A stretch of 64,000 nucleotides of DNA from Periplaneta americana (GCF_040183065.1 NC_091117.1:121974226-122038225), one strand, 5' to 3'. Counted from the stretch's first letter, positions 22,152 to 35,843 are shown. Notes: generated from the letters alone by a model not told the origin. Made by a program: numbers and translations.

Positions 22152-22614
22152 ATTTACCCGAACGAAATATCCCATATACAGTACTTGGGGACCAAGTGAA
22201 CACAGATTGAAATTTTCATTACAGCATTGTCCTCCTTTTTAGGCCTTTGTCCGGGATCCGGGCGGATTAAAAAAAAATCAAGATATGTCCTCTTTTTCGT
22301 AAATTGTATGCCTTATATCAGGTATGCTCAAAATTGTAAAAGCACCGATTACACGGATGATGCTGCACTGCATAACACACACAGTGTATGGACTGGGCTC
22401 CGCAACTACATTGCAGCACCGCCCGTGGCATAATTCTTACACTCTTACAAATACGGATAATAAACTGAATTTGAAAAAGAAAAAAGTATACACTGTAATA
22501 TTCAGTTATTACATGATTCAATACACAGAATGTAATATAGTTATGATATTATTATATCATAGATAATGTTATTTTCATATTGCACCATACATTGCGGTCT
22601 ATTCAACATGTGCA

Positions 22615-23110
22615 TTATTTCTGCAAGTAATCGAAAATCTGTTTCCAACGAATTAACTCAATGCGCAGCTGGCTTAAAAGATGCTCATCTGTTAATCGGG
22701 ATCTATGTTTCGATTTAGCAACCTTCATTCTCGAAAATAATTTTATTGTACGCACACATATGTCGAGGCGAAAGTAGCTAATATAGTGGCAGCGAATAAG
22801 CTCATCTTGGGATATTTCATTTTGTTCATTTTTTAAATAATTATATGCTTGTCAAGTCATATTCTCTGCATTTATTTCAGAATTCTAGTTACATTGTAGA
22901 TCAAATAACTCGTCCTGGAACTGCACTCTCACGGATTGTACCAAATTTACTATGAAAGGATTAACAAAAAAGATTAATATCACTCTCCATATGTTAAAAT
23001 TACTAAATCTAAATTCTGTGAATTCACATTTGAACTGTTCCAGCAGGCTACAGAGATATAATTAACTATATTTTGATCAGGAACCATACATCTCTTGCTC
23101 CTAAACACAG
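22615..23110 (-). pseudogene. hAT transposase C-terminal fragment, GTF2IRD2-like
   Basis: Minus-strand reading gives FTEFRFSNFNIWRVILIFFV, DELFDLQCN, then DICVRTIKLFSRMKVAKSKH and RSRLTDEHLLSQLRIELIRW. This is the C-terminal end of GTF2IRD2/EPM2AIP1-type hAT transposases (ELxDLQCN..., RSRLTDEHL). The stops show that it is dead. A GAACGTT-rich extension to about 23190 may also belong to it. Ends were not found. Confidence 0.7.
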
Positions 23111-23245
23111 ACTCTGAATTGTTCGACTCTCTTCAATGTTTGACCTTTCAATAAGTGCTTTCAATTCTTGAAGCTGCAGTGAACGTTGCACCCCTTAAAA
23201 ATTATTTTATCAAAAGATGTATTTCTGCTGGAATAAAATCACTAC

Positions 23246-23249
23246 AATG

Positions 23250-23307
<58 letters not shown>
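23246..23307. repeat. (TAA)n microsatellite
   Basis: About twenty uninterrupted TAA/ATA units. No LINE end was recognised beside it. Confidence 0.9.
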
Positions 23308-23308
<1 letters not shown>

Positions 23309-23309
23309 T

Positions 23310-24935
23310 TTGGTATATGAATACATATTACAGAAAACAGCTTCTCTGTTACTTCGGCATGTTCTGGGTGGCAAGCCCTATAATGTTGTTTTATGTTGCT
23401 CAGTAGTATTCCTAACAGTACATTACAACATAGTAAACACGTGACGTTTTAACCGAACGCACAACAGAAATAGTCTTCCTCCCAAACTGTACGGAATGAT
23501 CGTTTGCTTACAGAAGGTTTAGACTGTGTCATTGTCCCACACTGTTCGTAGGTTTACTAAGTACTTGAACTCCCTTCCGCAGTCATCCGTCGAGCTTCGA
23601 ACGAAGAACAGCGCGCTCTACATTGGAAGGTCGTGATTACAGAACGTAATCGGGAGTCAGAGAATGAGCATACCTGCCTTATATTTTGAAATTATCTGCT
23701 TTGACGCCTTTTCAAGTAATTTGCCTGTAGGTGGCAGCTGCATCGATGGAATATACTCTTTGCCAACGATAATAAAACTCTCTTATTCCTCCTTGTAACG
23801 CCCGTTACACGCTTGAAGAGATCTCGCTAGCGAGAAATGTGTTGCGAGAAAATTCAAAGATTAATGACGTGGATTCAAATGGACGCCCACACACTGGAAG
23901 AGATTCTCGTTCGAGGCGAAAACCTCGAGCGAGTTTCCTGCTCAGAGATTTCTAGTAAATCGAAGTGCGAATGTAAATCTGAATAGATATTTTCTGTTCT
24001 CTTTAATAATATTATTATAGTTTCCTTGACTTTCATATGTAGCTAACTGTAAAATCATTATTATTAAGTTTTTCATGATTATTTAGTAATAAAATAGATA
24101 TTAACTAACATACTTTTAAATGTGATATAACCTTAAATCTGTACTGTAAATATTTTCTAATAAAATAGATATTGACGTAATTTAAAGTACCAATATAGGC
24201 CTGGTAAGCCTAAATCTAAGTAAGGCATTTTCTGTTCTCTTTTTTCGAACAATGTCCTCGTTTTTTGAACATTGTGTCCTCTTTTTTTATCGATGTGAAT
24301 GTAGTCATTCTATTTTTGGGATTCACAAAAACAATTCGATGAAGCGGATGCTTTCCTCCTGGTTCATTTCTCGCACCAACAAGTGTCGGTGTTCACACTA
24401 CACGAAATGGGAGTAGCGAGGCTCTTTGATGCGCGTCCAAAAACTGACTGCGAGGTGATTCGCCGCGAGGCTGTTTCGCGGAACAAATTTCGGGGTAGTA
24501 GGCCTAGCCACGCCTACACTTATGCGAATCTTGCCTCGCGAAAAAGTTACGCAAGTATGTTGCGCGCAATGTAAGTGCATCTTAAGGGTAAAATGTGAAT
24601 AAATGAATTGCAGCGAAAAAAATCTATATTTCACGTATCAGCAAAATAAGTGATTCCTGGTGTGAAAGAAAAATTAAAAAAAAATATATATTTTTTTTCA
24701 CGGTACTGGCATGTCGTGATAACCCATTGCGCATGTGCGTAGTTGCATTGTTGTCGAGAAAGCATATATGCTGCATTTGTGACCATGTGAACTCAGCAGC
24801 AAATGGATTTCTGTTTGCTTTACCTGGGATCCTATTTAGTCCAATGAGAAGTTCCGTTTAATTGAAACTAGAGTAATGGCACCTTAAAGTTTTGTTAACG
24901 TATATCTATTATAGTCAGTTTCTGAAAAAAAAAAA
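23310..24935. other. Non-coding stretch with GC-richer patches
   Basis: The GC-richer patches at 23800-23960 (CTCGCTAGCGAG, CCTCGAGCGAG) and 24380-24590 (GCCGCGAGG, GTTGCGCGCAA) look like MITE interiors, but ends could not be fixed. At 24240-24290 a TGTCCTC block repeats the subterminal motif of the 850-bp hAT family. No host exon was seen. Confidence 0.4.
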
Positions 24936-24939
24936 TTCA

Positions 24940-24985
24940 AACCCCCCCCCCCCTCTCCAGAACCAACTTCTGGCTGCGCCACTGT
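24940..24985 (-). repeat. hAT-like terminus
   Basis: A poly-C run followed by GGCTGCGCCACTG, whose complement CAGTGGCGCAGCC resembles the end of the 846-bp hAT at 50257. The partner end was not found. Confidence 0.4.
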
Positions 24986-25470
24986 TTAAATCATTTGTTC
25001 GTCGTCATATTTTATACTGTTATTACTTTTGTTCCGTACTGTAGACAGCACGCAACGGACAGGGCAAACGCCTCTAGCGGTCAGACCACCCCACTTTCAC
25101 CTTGTGTAAGCTGGCTTCCAGTGCATTGCAATAAGCCGAACCTATACGTGTTCTCTGTCTATGCGGTTTTGAGTGTAAATTACGTTTTTTTTTTCTTAAA
25201 AAAATACCAGTGCTCTTGTGAAGGACTCAGAATTAAAATCTACTGAATTATTGTATTTTGGAAGTGAATGTATTTATAATATGTGTAATAATATATATGG
25301 CTACTGCCGCGACTTCTGATGCAACGTGTACAACATTTTGACAAAGGGATTTTCCACTTACCAGTTATGCAGGTAAAAAGAAAATTATAGATAAAGGTAA
25401 ACCAAAACTGCCGTTAAACAATTTAACGAAGAAAATCGCGACATAGCAGTATTTATATAGTAGTAGTAGT

Positions 25471-25472
25471 AT

Positions 25473-25531
<59 letters not shown>

Positions 25532-26340
25532 TTCATTCATTCAGGCCTTCTCTGCCCCTCTACCAGGAGTTTCCAACTATAATATGAACAATAAAATTAC
25601 AATTAGTATTAAATTTACAATTACAATTACAAATAAAATTACAATTAGTATTAAATTTACAATTACAATTATAATAAAAATCAAAATACGAAAAGATTAT
25701 CTGACTAATTAAAGCTAGTTAATTGATCATAGAAAAACAAAGAATATTTTATATTTACTGAATTACAAATTAAACCTAGAATAACAAAATTGTATAGCGA
25801 TTAAATTACTGGATATTGAAATATTTTGTGATAGATTAAAGAAACTATTTACAAGAAATCAATTACTGACCAAGTGCCTAGTAACTTTGCGTTTGAATTC
25901 AATTTTATTTCGACAGTCTCTGATGCTAGCAGGTAGCGAATTCCAGAGTCTTGGCAGGGCTATTGTGAAAGAGGATGAGTATGAGGATGTGCGATGGGAT
26001 GGTATTGCTAATACTGTTTCATGACGAGAGCGTGTGTTCAGATTATGGTGGGAAGAAAGGTAAGTGAAGCGAGACGACAGGTACGAAGGAATAGAAGAGT
26101 TCAAGATTTCGAAGAGAAAGAGAAGTGAATGTAAATTTCCTTTCTTATCTAGTTTAAGCCAACCTATTGCTTCCAGGGATGGGGTAATATGATCATATTT
26201 ACGAACATTGCTTACAAAACGTACACACAAATTATGAGCACGTTGAAGTTTCGTTTTGTTGTCGCTGGAGAGGTCAGTAAGTAAAATGTCAGCATAGTCA
26301 AAATAGGGAAATACAAGTGTCTGCACAAGGGACTTTTTTT
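25471..26340 (-). mobile_element. CR1/L2-like LINE, 5'-truncated, with (AAAT)n tail
   Basis: The minus-strand element starts at about 26340 inside the C-terminal part of the polymerase ORF. It ends at the tetranucleotide run 25471-25541 next to the shared GAAGGCCT 3' sequence. The polyprotein remnant is 26326-25859. It is a different subfamily from the copy at 0.6-2.1 kb. Confidence 0.75.
25859..26326 (-). pseudogene. C-terminal domain of CR1/L2-like reverse transcriptase
   Basis: An open frame of 155 codons with FVSNVRKYDHITPSLEAIGW, HHNLNTRSRHETVLAIPSH and RLWNSLPASIRD, the conserved C-terminal domain of these LINE polymerases. It aligns throughout with the homologous part of the element at 1176-1646 at moderate identity. 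The catalytic palm is missing because of 5' truncation. The open frame suggests a younger insertion than the 0.6-2.1 kb copy. Confidence 0.8.
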
Positions 26341-28129
26341 ATGCAAGAGGGGGAGATGAACATTTATCCTTTTTAGCACATGGATACCTATAGATACCCA
26401 TATTTTAATTTGGATCTAAACGAAACTCTATAATGGCTTACCGGGTATGAAAGGAAGTGTGAATTATTTTGTTGGCCGTGCGTTCTGTTTTCGACGGACA
26501 AGATCGTGAGGAATAAAACGGGATTTTCAGATTTAAATAATCTATATAAGGTAATAAAGCGTCTTTCATCTTGAAAAGGTCCATTTAGAGTCATTTTTGA
26601 AATGGAAAACCTTTAGTACAGTGCAAAGACTCGACAGTCCATTAGTAATCATATGAAAATTGACAATCTAAAGCACAATGAACTTGTTAAAAAAATCGCT
26701 GAACATTGAAGCTCTTCATTGACGTTATGTGTTTCCTTGGAGTACATGGACTTGGCTTTAGCGGACACAGTGAATAAGGAAAATTATAAAGATTTGGCGC
26801 TTTCGCTATCAAAACATGATCCACTTTTATGGCATCATTTAGAAACATCCACAGTTTTTCAAGACATTTCTAATTTGATACAAAATTACTTAATTTCCTT
26901 GGTTGCCACGGTTGCTTGGAATTATATTAAAAAGGAAATTATTGATAGTCCATTAATAGCTATTCCCTTAGATCAGTGATCATCAACTCGCGTATGAACG
27001 GGCACGGGCAGTGCTTGGCTGTGGCGTGCTTACTGTACCTAGCAGAGGACCGGTTTGTAACGTTGCGTTGTAGTGAACAGAGGCGGTTCTTGCCATCCAT
27101 TTAAACAAGAGATGTGAGGAGCAGAAAACACTTCAAAACGTATGCCACACTCAAGAAATACAATGTACAGATACATTATACAACTCACAGTAACGAATAT
27201 GGCAGATACGAAGGTGGAGAGCGTGCAGTATTAGTTCAACAAATGAAGTAAAATGAGCTAGAAGTTGTTTAAGATCACAATGTTAGTGAATCGGCTGTGC
27301 GACTCAGTTATAAAATTTCACTTGTAATAGTAAGATATTAGAAACCTTTCAAAGATTGAAAATTTGAAGAATGTTTAATTGCAACTGAAGAACCTTTGTC
27401 ACAACAAGTGTAGGAGTTTGAATCTATCAGCTTGTCTCCTTCCACCGTGATGCGTCCCACCCGAGGTCTAGCCGAGGACGTTCAGGTGCAACTAGTAATT
27501 ATTTGTCACCTTTCATTTGTTATTATTTGGCAGTAGATGAAAATACTTACGTTAGGGATAATGCCCACCTGGTGATTTTTGTAATAAACGTTATTGAAAA
27601 TCTTCAGATTAAGGAGAGCTCTTATATATTATTCTCATAAAGGATACTGCTAATGAATCCGATATTTTCATGTAGAGGCTGTAGAAATTATTTTGGACTT
27701 TCTTGGAATAAACTTTTATCCTTGGCAACCAATGGTGCTTCTTTCATGGTTGGAAGTAAAAGGGTGTAATAAGGAGTCTAAAGGACGGAGTGAAAAGCGT
27801 TAATTTATCCCATGAAGTTATTTCTATTAAGTGCATTATACACCAACAATTAGATCGAAAGATCTCACTCATCGTCAATTTAAGTCTTTATTGATGAATG
27901 CAATAGTGAGTATGGCGATCTATCATATTATAATAAAGTGCGGTGACTAAGTCGTGGCAAATTATTGGATAGGTTCTTTGAACTGAGGGAAGAAACATCA
28001 TCGTTCACGAAGAAAAAAGAAAAGCCTGTATCATAAGTGAAAAAAAAAAATGGATTTGTGAATTTGCCTTTTTAATGTAATTATCTGAATGCTTTAAATT
28101 ATTTTCTACAAGGTAAGAACAAGATTATT

Positions 28130-28380
28130 GAACAGTAGGTCCGGGGTTCGATCCCAAGTGGTGACGGGATTTTTCTCGTTGCCAAACTTACAGAACGGCC
28201 CCGAGGTTCACTCAGCCTCCTATAAAATTGAGTACCGGGTCTTTCCCGGAGGTAAAAGGCGGTCGGAACGTGGTGCCGACCACACCACCTCATTCTAGTG
28301 CCGAGGTCATAGAAAGCATGGGACTCTACCTCCATGCCCTCCAAGTGCCTTCATGGCGTGTGACGGGGATACCTTTTTTA
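28130..28380 (+). repeat. tRNA-derived SINE, 5'-truncated
   Basis: B box GGGGTTCGATCCCAAG at 28141, then a conserved body with GAGTACCGGGTCTTTCCCGG, GTCGGAACGTGGTGCCGACC and CTCCATGCCCTCCAAGTGCC. The A-box half is missing. The frames here are not genes. Confidence 0.7.
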
Positions 28381-28844
28381 TATGACAGAGTGAAGGCGTT
28401 TAATATGAAACCACCTCTAATTATGGAACGTTAGCTTAACTAAAAGGATACGTTACAGCACATTTTTCAAAATTAACAACGATATAGGCCTACTAGTTTC
28501 TTAAGACTTTGGATTTCGAAGAATATATTCACACATAATGCGATGCTCCAGGAATTTGATTCGAGATTTAAAGACTAGGAAAATTTTCAATTTGATTTTC
28601 GATTATTATCTGTAATTGGAACTTATTGATTTACTTTACGACAGTGAATTGAAGGGCAAATATCAAAACAAAAGAAGTTTATCTGACTTTTATATGAACG
28701 TTCCGATTGTACAGACATACATGTTAGGATCCATATTATATGTGCGAACAGTAATTTTTTCCTATGATGAAGATAAACAAGCCATGTTATGAAACCAAGT
28801 ATCGGATCACAACTTAAAATGTGCTCTCAGGTTATGCACTATAC

Positions 28845-29009
28845 CAGAGCTGGGCAGCAAGAGCAGATTCTATTCTCTCACTGGGAGCCATATGATTTCT
28901 CTTCATCCCCTTTCTTCCCCGCCGAACACCGCGCAGCGTCGATAGAGTGACGGATGAATATTGAGCGTCCCCGTTTAGAGTCTAGATCCGCTCTCGACGC
29001 CCAGCCCTG
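28845..29009. mobile_element. 165-bp hAT MITE with 8-bp target duplication
   Basis: The ends are CAGAGCTGGGC and GCCCAGCCCTG. The flanking duplications are CACTATAC (28837-28844) and CACTATAT (29010-29017), 7 of 8 matching. The interior is GC-rich with no ORF. It is inserted within the second hAT remnant. Confidence 0.8.
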
Positions 29010-29880
29010 CACTATATGAAGAATAGTTCCAAACGTTGAGAAATTGCTGAAGGAAAAGAGAATTAAACAAATCCTGAAAAATCAGTGCTAATGCCAGTGT
29101 TGAATGACCTGAATGGAGTTAATTTCTGCATTACTATTTCTAGGGTTTTTATGTGTTTTGTTCAACATTTTCCCTAACAGAAGCAGTTTACACGTTTACA
29201 GTAATTGTCATGCAAAGTGGCAAAGTCTGGTGACGTAAGTGGATTGCAGGCTGGAGTAAGACAATCCTTCCCTTGTACACTCTTTGTTCATTGATTTGCT
29301 CATCGTCTGAATTTAGTTATCTTACAGTCGACTGAGACATTCAAAGAATGCAAAATATTATTCCTGTCACTTAGTGGCCTCGCTCCATTTTTCTCTCAGT
29401 CTTTTAAGCCAACCTTTGTTTTGGATGAAATAGTGAAGACAAAACTTCCGAAGGTGTCTCCGACGCGCTGGAATTACAATGGTAGACTCGTATACACCGT
29501 TTCAGAATATCGTCAACTACTCATTGAGTGCTTTGAATGCACAGATAATTGGAGAATTCAGAAACTCTTAATTCTTCAAGAGGATTTCTTGCTTTGATGA
29601 AGACAGAGTTCAATTTTAATTTTTTGTTGCATGTATTTGGCGAAATAGTTCCCCTTACAGACATATTTTTATATTTTTCAAACTAAAACAAGTGACATTG
29701 CATATTGCGTTCAGAAAATTGGCGATTTCAAGGCAAAATGGACAGCTTTCTGAAGATTTAGAATAGCATAAAAAAACATTTCTGACATTTCGAAGCCACA
29801 GGTTAAGAAGATCCGTTTTCATGACGTAGGTGATTTGGAAACATGCTATTGCAAATTATTTTCGAAGTTACTGACAACAT

Positions 29881-30029
29881 GAATAATTTCGAGGGAAAAA
29901 TTGTTCCGGGGCCGGGTATCGAACCCGGGACCTTTGGTTAAACGTACCAACGCTCTCCCACTGAGCTACCCGGGAACTCTACCCGACACCGATCCCGGCC
30001 CCGGAACAATTTTTCCCTCGAAATTATTC
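29881..30029 (-). repeat. tRNA-derived element bounded by a perfect 36-bp inverted repeat
   Basis: The 36-base arms (29881-29916 and 29994-30029) are exact reverse complements and contain TTCGAGGGAAAAATTGTTCC and GGGGCCGGG. The tRNA-like sequence lies on the minus strand between and partly inside the left arm. The whole 149-base unit can fold into a long hairpin. Confidence 0.85.
29904..29975 (-). tRNA. tRNA-like pseudogene, anticodon GTT by position
   Basis: A 72-base cloverleaf folded by eye: acceptor TCCCGGG/CCCCGGA (6 of 7 pairs), D stem GCTC/GAGC, anticodon stem TTGGT/ACCAA with loop ACGTTTA, and T arm CCGGG-TTCGATA-CCCGG. A box (TAGCTCAGTGGGAGAGC) and B box (GGGTTCGATACCC) are both good RNA polymerase III promoters. 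The loop places GTT (Asn) at 34-36 but has C, not the nearly universal T, at position 33. Its place inside an inverted repeat suggests a SINE-like or MITE-like unit rather than a working tRNA gene. Confidence 0.5.
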
Positions 30030-30399
30030 AAATTAACTTTACAGGGAGTTATTCCTGAAAGCTTAATTTGCTTACTGACAACATTCTTGAATAATTAAAT
30101 TCAAGCTTCAGTGATGTTGAAAATCCAAAATTTCTGGAACTCACAAATTTGCAAAAGCATTAAAATGCTCCATTTTCTCAAAGTGATTTTAATTTACTCG
30201 TACTACTTGCTGATTATGAATGTTTCTTTGATGCAGCGACTCTACGTTCCCAATTACCTGTAGTGCTCAGTGCAAAAGATAGCATTAGTACAAATAGTGT
30301 TAACAGTGTCAGTGAGTTGTTGAAATTTATTAAAGAAAATGAACTAGATGCGGTCTATTCTGAAGTTCAAATTTTGTGAACTTACGCTAATAATACCTA

Positions 30400-31351
30400 C
30401 CCAGGATACGAATTAACGGGGGGATGAGGGGGATTTTTCCCCTGCTGAAAAGTTACCCCTTCTCATAAATTCATATTAACATCCCTGCCAGAGATAACTT
30501 CTATCCCCCTCACAAAATATAATTATTTTAATACGAGTATACTTTATAAAGTATAAAGTAAGCAAAGAAAATAATATTTCTGTATTATCATCACCGGCAA
30601 GCTCACAACACCCAATAACTTAGGAATTACACATCTTATCTTAAGGCTGCTCATGGATATAATAATTATTATGATAAAGATGCAAGACAAAAATCCCTAG
30701 TCAGAATGGCCGACTGCAGAGTTTGAACCCAGGAGCTCCCGAATGTGAGTCTCAAACGTTACTGTCTCGAAGTATTCCATGCATAGACGGCAATTTGCGC
30801 TCAAATATTTTGTATTTTATGTAAGTGTTCTCTCCGACTATTTGTAAACCATTTTTTTACATCTAAAATAATTACAACAGAATTTAACTTCAAAATTAAA
30901 TGAAATAAAAAAGATAAAAACTCTAAACTTAATCACGTTAAGAACACATCGTACACCCAGTAAAATACTGTCGTATGTCGAAACTCACACATTACTTTCG
31001 TAAATTATTTCCAATGCTGTTTCATTAGTTGGAGGTACGAAATTCTAATAATAAAATAGTAAATTATCAAAGGTTTTGGTACCTATTTATGAAAATATTT
31101 TTACAGCAGTATTTTACTAGAAATTGCATTTCCTTACAAATCACAATTTTCGAGTTACGACACTATTTTACTGTGAGTGCGACATGCTAAGCGTAAGCCA
31201 GTAGGCCTACACTGAAATACGGATTTGTTTTGGATCTTTGGGGGAAAGAAAATGCAATTCTGGGTTTCGCCGTTTGTATTGCTGCAATTTACAGCCTTAA
31301 CAATACAGTCCCTTCGAAATTCCAATTTTTCTAATAATTTTTCGCTTCTGT
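30400..31351. other. Non-coding stretch; SINE fragment near 30.7 kb
   Basis: At about 30700-30785 the reverse complement has CTCCTGGGTTCAAACTC, a B-box-like tRNA remnant. The rest is AT-rich and shows nothing identifiable up to the hAT target duplication. Confidence 0.4.
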
Positions 31352-31477
31352 ATCATCACCAGGGAAAGGATTTATATGTAAATACATATTTACTTATAAA
31401 GCTAATATAATTTATATTTTGCATTATCTTTATGTTTCACAATGTGTAGGGTTGAAAAATCCTACTTTTATTTTCCA

Positions 31478-31560
31478 TATTTTTCCATATTTTAGAGTTT
31501 AGTACATATTTTCGTTAATTTCCATATATTTTCCATATTTCATATAAAACAGTCCATATT
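31478..31560. promoter_or_regulatory. Left subterminal CCATATTT cluster of the hAT element
   Basis: Four to five copies of TTTCCATAT or TTCCATATTT within 85 bases. In other hAT elements such clusters bind the transposase; the role here is inferred. Confidence 0.5.
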
Positions 31561-31725
31561 ATATTAGGTTTAACAATAAAACAAAACAAAATTCCATTAA
31601 CTTTTAAAAATACATTTCAACAATAGAGATTTAAACACATGTTCAGTAATCCCTTTAACATCAGAGTTATTTGAAAATTAGCAGTCCTATCAACAATGGG
31701 AAAGTAAGTTACAAAACTGTATTAA

Positions 31726-33318
<1,593 letters not shown>

Positions 33319-33429
33319 AAATTGTGTTTTGTTGAAACTACATTGGAAGATAAGGTACGTCCATTATATTTTTTGTTTAGTTTGATTAAAATGTACCAAT
33401 ATTTAACGTACATAGTCATTTTTTTATAA

Positions 33430-33545
33430 TTTTAAGTCCATATTTAATTCCATATTTTGGTAAAAATCCATATTTAATTCCATATTTTGGTAAAAATAAC
33501 TACATATATATTTACATATTTCATATATTTTTAGTCCATATAAAT
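33430..33545. promoter_or_regulatory. Right subterminal CCATATTT cluster of the hAT element
   Basis: GTCCATATTTAATTCCATAT is followed by a near-identical second unit, then TTAGTCCATATAAATCC at the end. It mirrors the left cluster. Confidence 0.5.
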
Positions 33546-33709
33546 CCGTTCCCTGATCATCACCATAACACAATATAACAGCTTATTTTCCCACGAGTGT
33601 TACTTATTTGTCGCTTGGATCGCTAGTTGTATGACGCGTGCATGTCTGTCTGGCAGAAAAAGTGGCGTAGTTTTCTTACTGTATGAATATTGAATACTTG
33701 CCTATTACT

Positions 33710-33830
33710 TAGGCCTACTTACTTACTTACTTACAAATGACTTTTAAGGAACTCTGAGGTTCATCGTCGCCCTCACATAAGCCCGCCATCGGTCCCTATC
33801 CTGAGCAAGAAGTTTTGACTCTGTAAGCGT
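33710..33830 (-). repeat. 3' end of an RTE-type LINE with (CTTA)n tail
   Basis: CTTACTTACTTACTTAC is followed by TTTTAAGGAACTCTGAGG and CGGTCCCTATCCTGAGCAAG. The same sequence forms the 3' end of the RTE element at 54075. Only about 110 bases are present, so this is a very short 5'-truncated copy. Confidence 0.8.
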
Positions 33831-34068
33831 TTAATTTCTAAAAATGGAATGGAAATAATAGAATTCATACAAGCCGTTTTCTGTACAAGATTAAAATCGC
33901 ATTTTTAAACATATTTCATGGATAAGTTGAATTGATCTAAATATGTGTAAATACTCGAGACATTTTTATTGTACTCGTATTACCTTTTCTTCCTTGCATA
34001 AGACGTGTTTATTCGTGTACATACACTGGACTATCACGTTCTCCTTTTCGGCACGAGGTGTTCTCAAG

Positions 34069-34914
34069 TAGGATTACCATCCGTCCGGCAAAAGGAGGAC
34101 ATGTCCTCTTTTTTAATCATTTTATCCTGTCCGGCAGGCATTTTAAAAAAATTGAAATGTCCGGCATTTCGCATTTCAACTAGAATTAATATGAATATTG
34201 AATAATTTGCGATATTATGCATAGAATATCTAAACAAATGGTGAAAACCTATAAAAGAATTTAACTGCTTTCAATGGTTGAAGCTGAAGCATAAAAAACA
34301 TAAAATATGATGACCTATTGACATGCATTGAATTCTTGCACTCTAAAAATGCCACTATTCATGATTCTATGTTATTTCACCAATTTTATTCTGCAATGTA
34401 CAAAGACATGCTAATCAAATTAATTTTGACAAAGATTTAACTTTAGATAAACAATGGTGTAAATTCTTCAATTCCAATAGTTCTGCGAGCACAAACTTTC
34501 TCAGAACTTTGAAAAATATGTGAATTCTATTTATCCCAAGTCACAATGGAAGTGCTGAGAGAGTATTTTCCCTAATATCTGCTCAGTGGACAAAAGAACG
34601 AAATCGCATGCTAACGTGGACAGTCAGAGGTATCTTCATAGTGAAATATAATTTCAAAGACATGTTCTGTGAACAGTTCCATAGATATTATTTTGTTCGT
34701 CTCTTCAGGCTCTTGTGCACAAAGTGGGCTCCACCGATAAGTAGGGTACAGATGTAATACTGATCCAGCAACTAGTGTGAAAACTAACGTGAACCATTGT
34801 TTTTATCTTTAATTTTGTTCATACCAATTTTTAAAAAGTCCTCCTTTTTTCAGCAATGTCCTCTTATTTTAGATTCCATGTTCTCCTATAGAATTTCTTC
34901 TCATGGTAACCCTA
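34069..34914 (+). mobile_element. 846-bp internally deleted hAT-like element, copy B
   Basis: The ends are TAGGATTACCATCCGTCCGG and ATGGTAACCCTA. It is the inverted counterpart of copy A at 18874-19723. The plus strand retains GSAERVFSLISAQWTKERNR, the hAT dimerisation region with the catalytic Glu, followed by IVKYNFKDM. Subterminal AAAGGAGGACATGTCCTC blocks occur at both ends. Confidence 0.7.
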
Positions 34915-35843
34915 TACGTGAGCTTAATGCTTGGGACAGTGACTGAAATCTCAGTTTATATGATGACTACGGTGATTGCAAACATATTCGAAAGAAATGC
35001 ATTAACTTTCTGTTTCTAACAATGTTGAGCGTAATATTCGCAGAATCTGCGTTTGGCTGTGATGAGTGATGAAGCCGTTGGTTTTTCTACTTTGCCCAAA
35101 TGATTTAGCTTTTATATTTATTGTTGTTTTTTGTTTACGAAGTGCCATTCACAAAAGAAAAGGCGTGTTTGACTGTGTTTCGTTATTCATGTTTCCGTAC
35201 TTTCACATGATACAATGCTTACAATTTAAATGTTCGCAGTACATACGTTCGACCTTTCGCATCCCGGATAACCGGCCGACAACGGCTAAGAACAGGACAC
35301 GATAACATTACGATCAGTTGTGTCCTGTGTGTCGTTCGAGCAGGATGAGAGCTCTCACAACTAGCTGAACAACCCGCGTTGCTTCGCAAGGCGTATTTAA
35401 AATACGATTTCGCTCGCCTTTCTGGAAGTGAGTTTTTTCTAAAATATCCCGCCGCCAATAACATTCTTAGTCTAGTTTAAAGATCGAATGGGGGAAAAAT
35501 ATATACTGTATGCGTCTGTATATGTTTGTATTTGTATGTAGGGCAGCGGTGACCAAACTGGGTATCGTGATTACATCGTGTAATCAAAGACATTCATACT
35601 GGTAAGGGGAGTTTCCTGTACATTGCTCTCTGTCTCGCTCACGTATTAATGGTAAGCAGTGTCGGTACCATGTCGCTCTACAAATCCTCTGTCTATAAGA
35701 GCAGGAACAGAAAGTTTCGTACAAAATGGGAAGAGGAATTTATTCGGAGAAAATGTAATATGTTGCTTTGCTCAGCGGTTTAATTAGTAGTAGTATACTG
35801 AAGCGACATTACAGAGCATTACGCTGAATCACAGGCATAACAG

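Larger units (their letters stand above)
26977..29250 (+). mobile_element. Second hAT remnant nested in the first (boundaries approximate)
   Basis: The left end CAGTGATCATCAACTCGCG at 26977 starts right after the interrupted ZMYM1-like frame (PLIAIPLD) and resembles the CAGCGGTCGTCAGC end of the hAT MITEs near 55 and 61.5 kb. Inside, near 28550, the frame reads LQEFDSRFKD, then FQFDFRLLSV, typical of GTF2IRD2-like hAT proteins. The right end was not located, so 29250 is an estimate. Confidence 0.45.
26640..30385 (+). pseudogene. ZMYM1-like hAT transposase, broken and interrupted
   Basis: Pieces in order on the plus strand: SLSKHDPLLWHHLETSTVFQ, LISLVATVAWNYIKKE and SPLIAIPLD near 26800-26975, just before the first catalytic Asp; then TRWNYNGRLVYTVSEYRQLL near 29463, the Trp-containing block; and FFDAATLRSQLPVVLSAKDS near 30225, followed by VSELLKFIKENELDAVYSEV at the C-terminus. 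This order and spacing fit a ZMYM1-type hAT transposase. Another hAT copy, two SINE-like elements and a MITE sit between the pieces. Numerous stops remain. It is old and inactive. Confidence 0.6.

Noticed and set aside
23217-23444. Second poly-Ile frame
   Set aside because: Translation of another (TAA)n run.
28099-28434. Overlapping frames on both strands
   Set aside because: They lie within a tRNA-derived SINE body; no protein is expected.
29904-29975. Functional tRNA-Asn gene
   Set aside because: C at position 33, a C-C mismatch in the acceptor and the enclosing inverted repeat favour a repeat-derived pseudogene.
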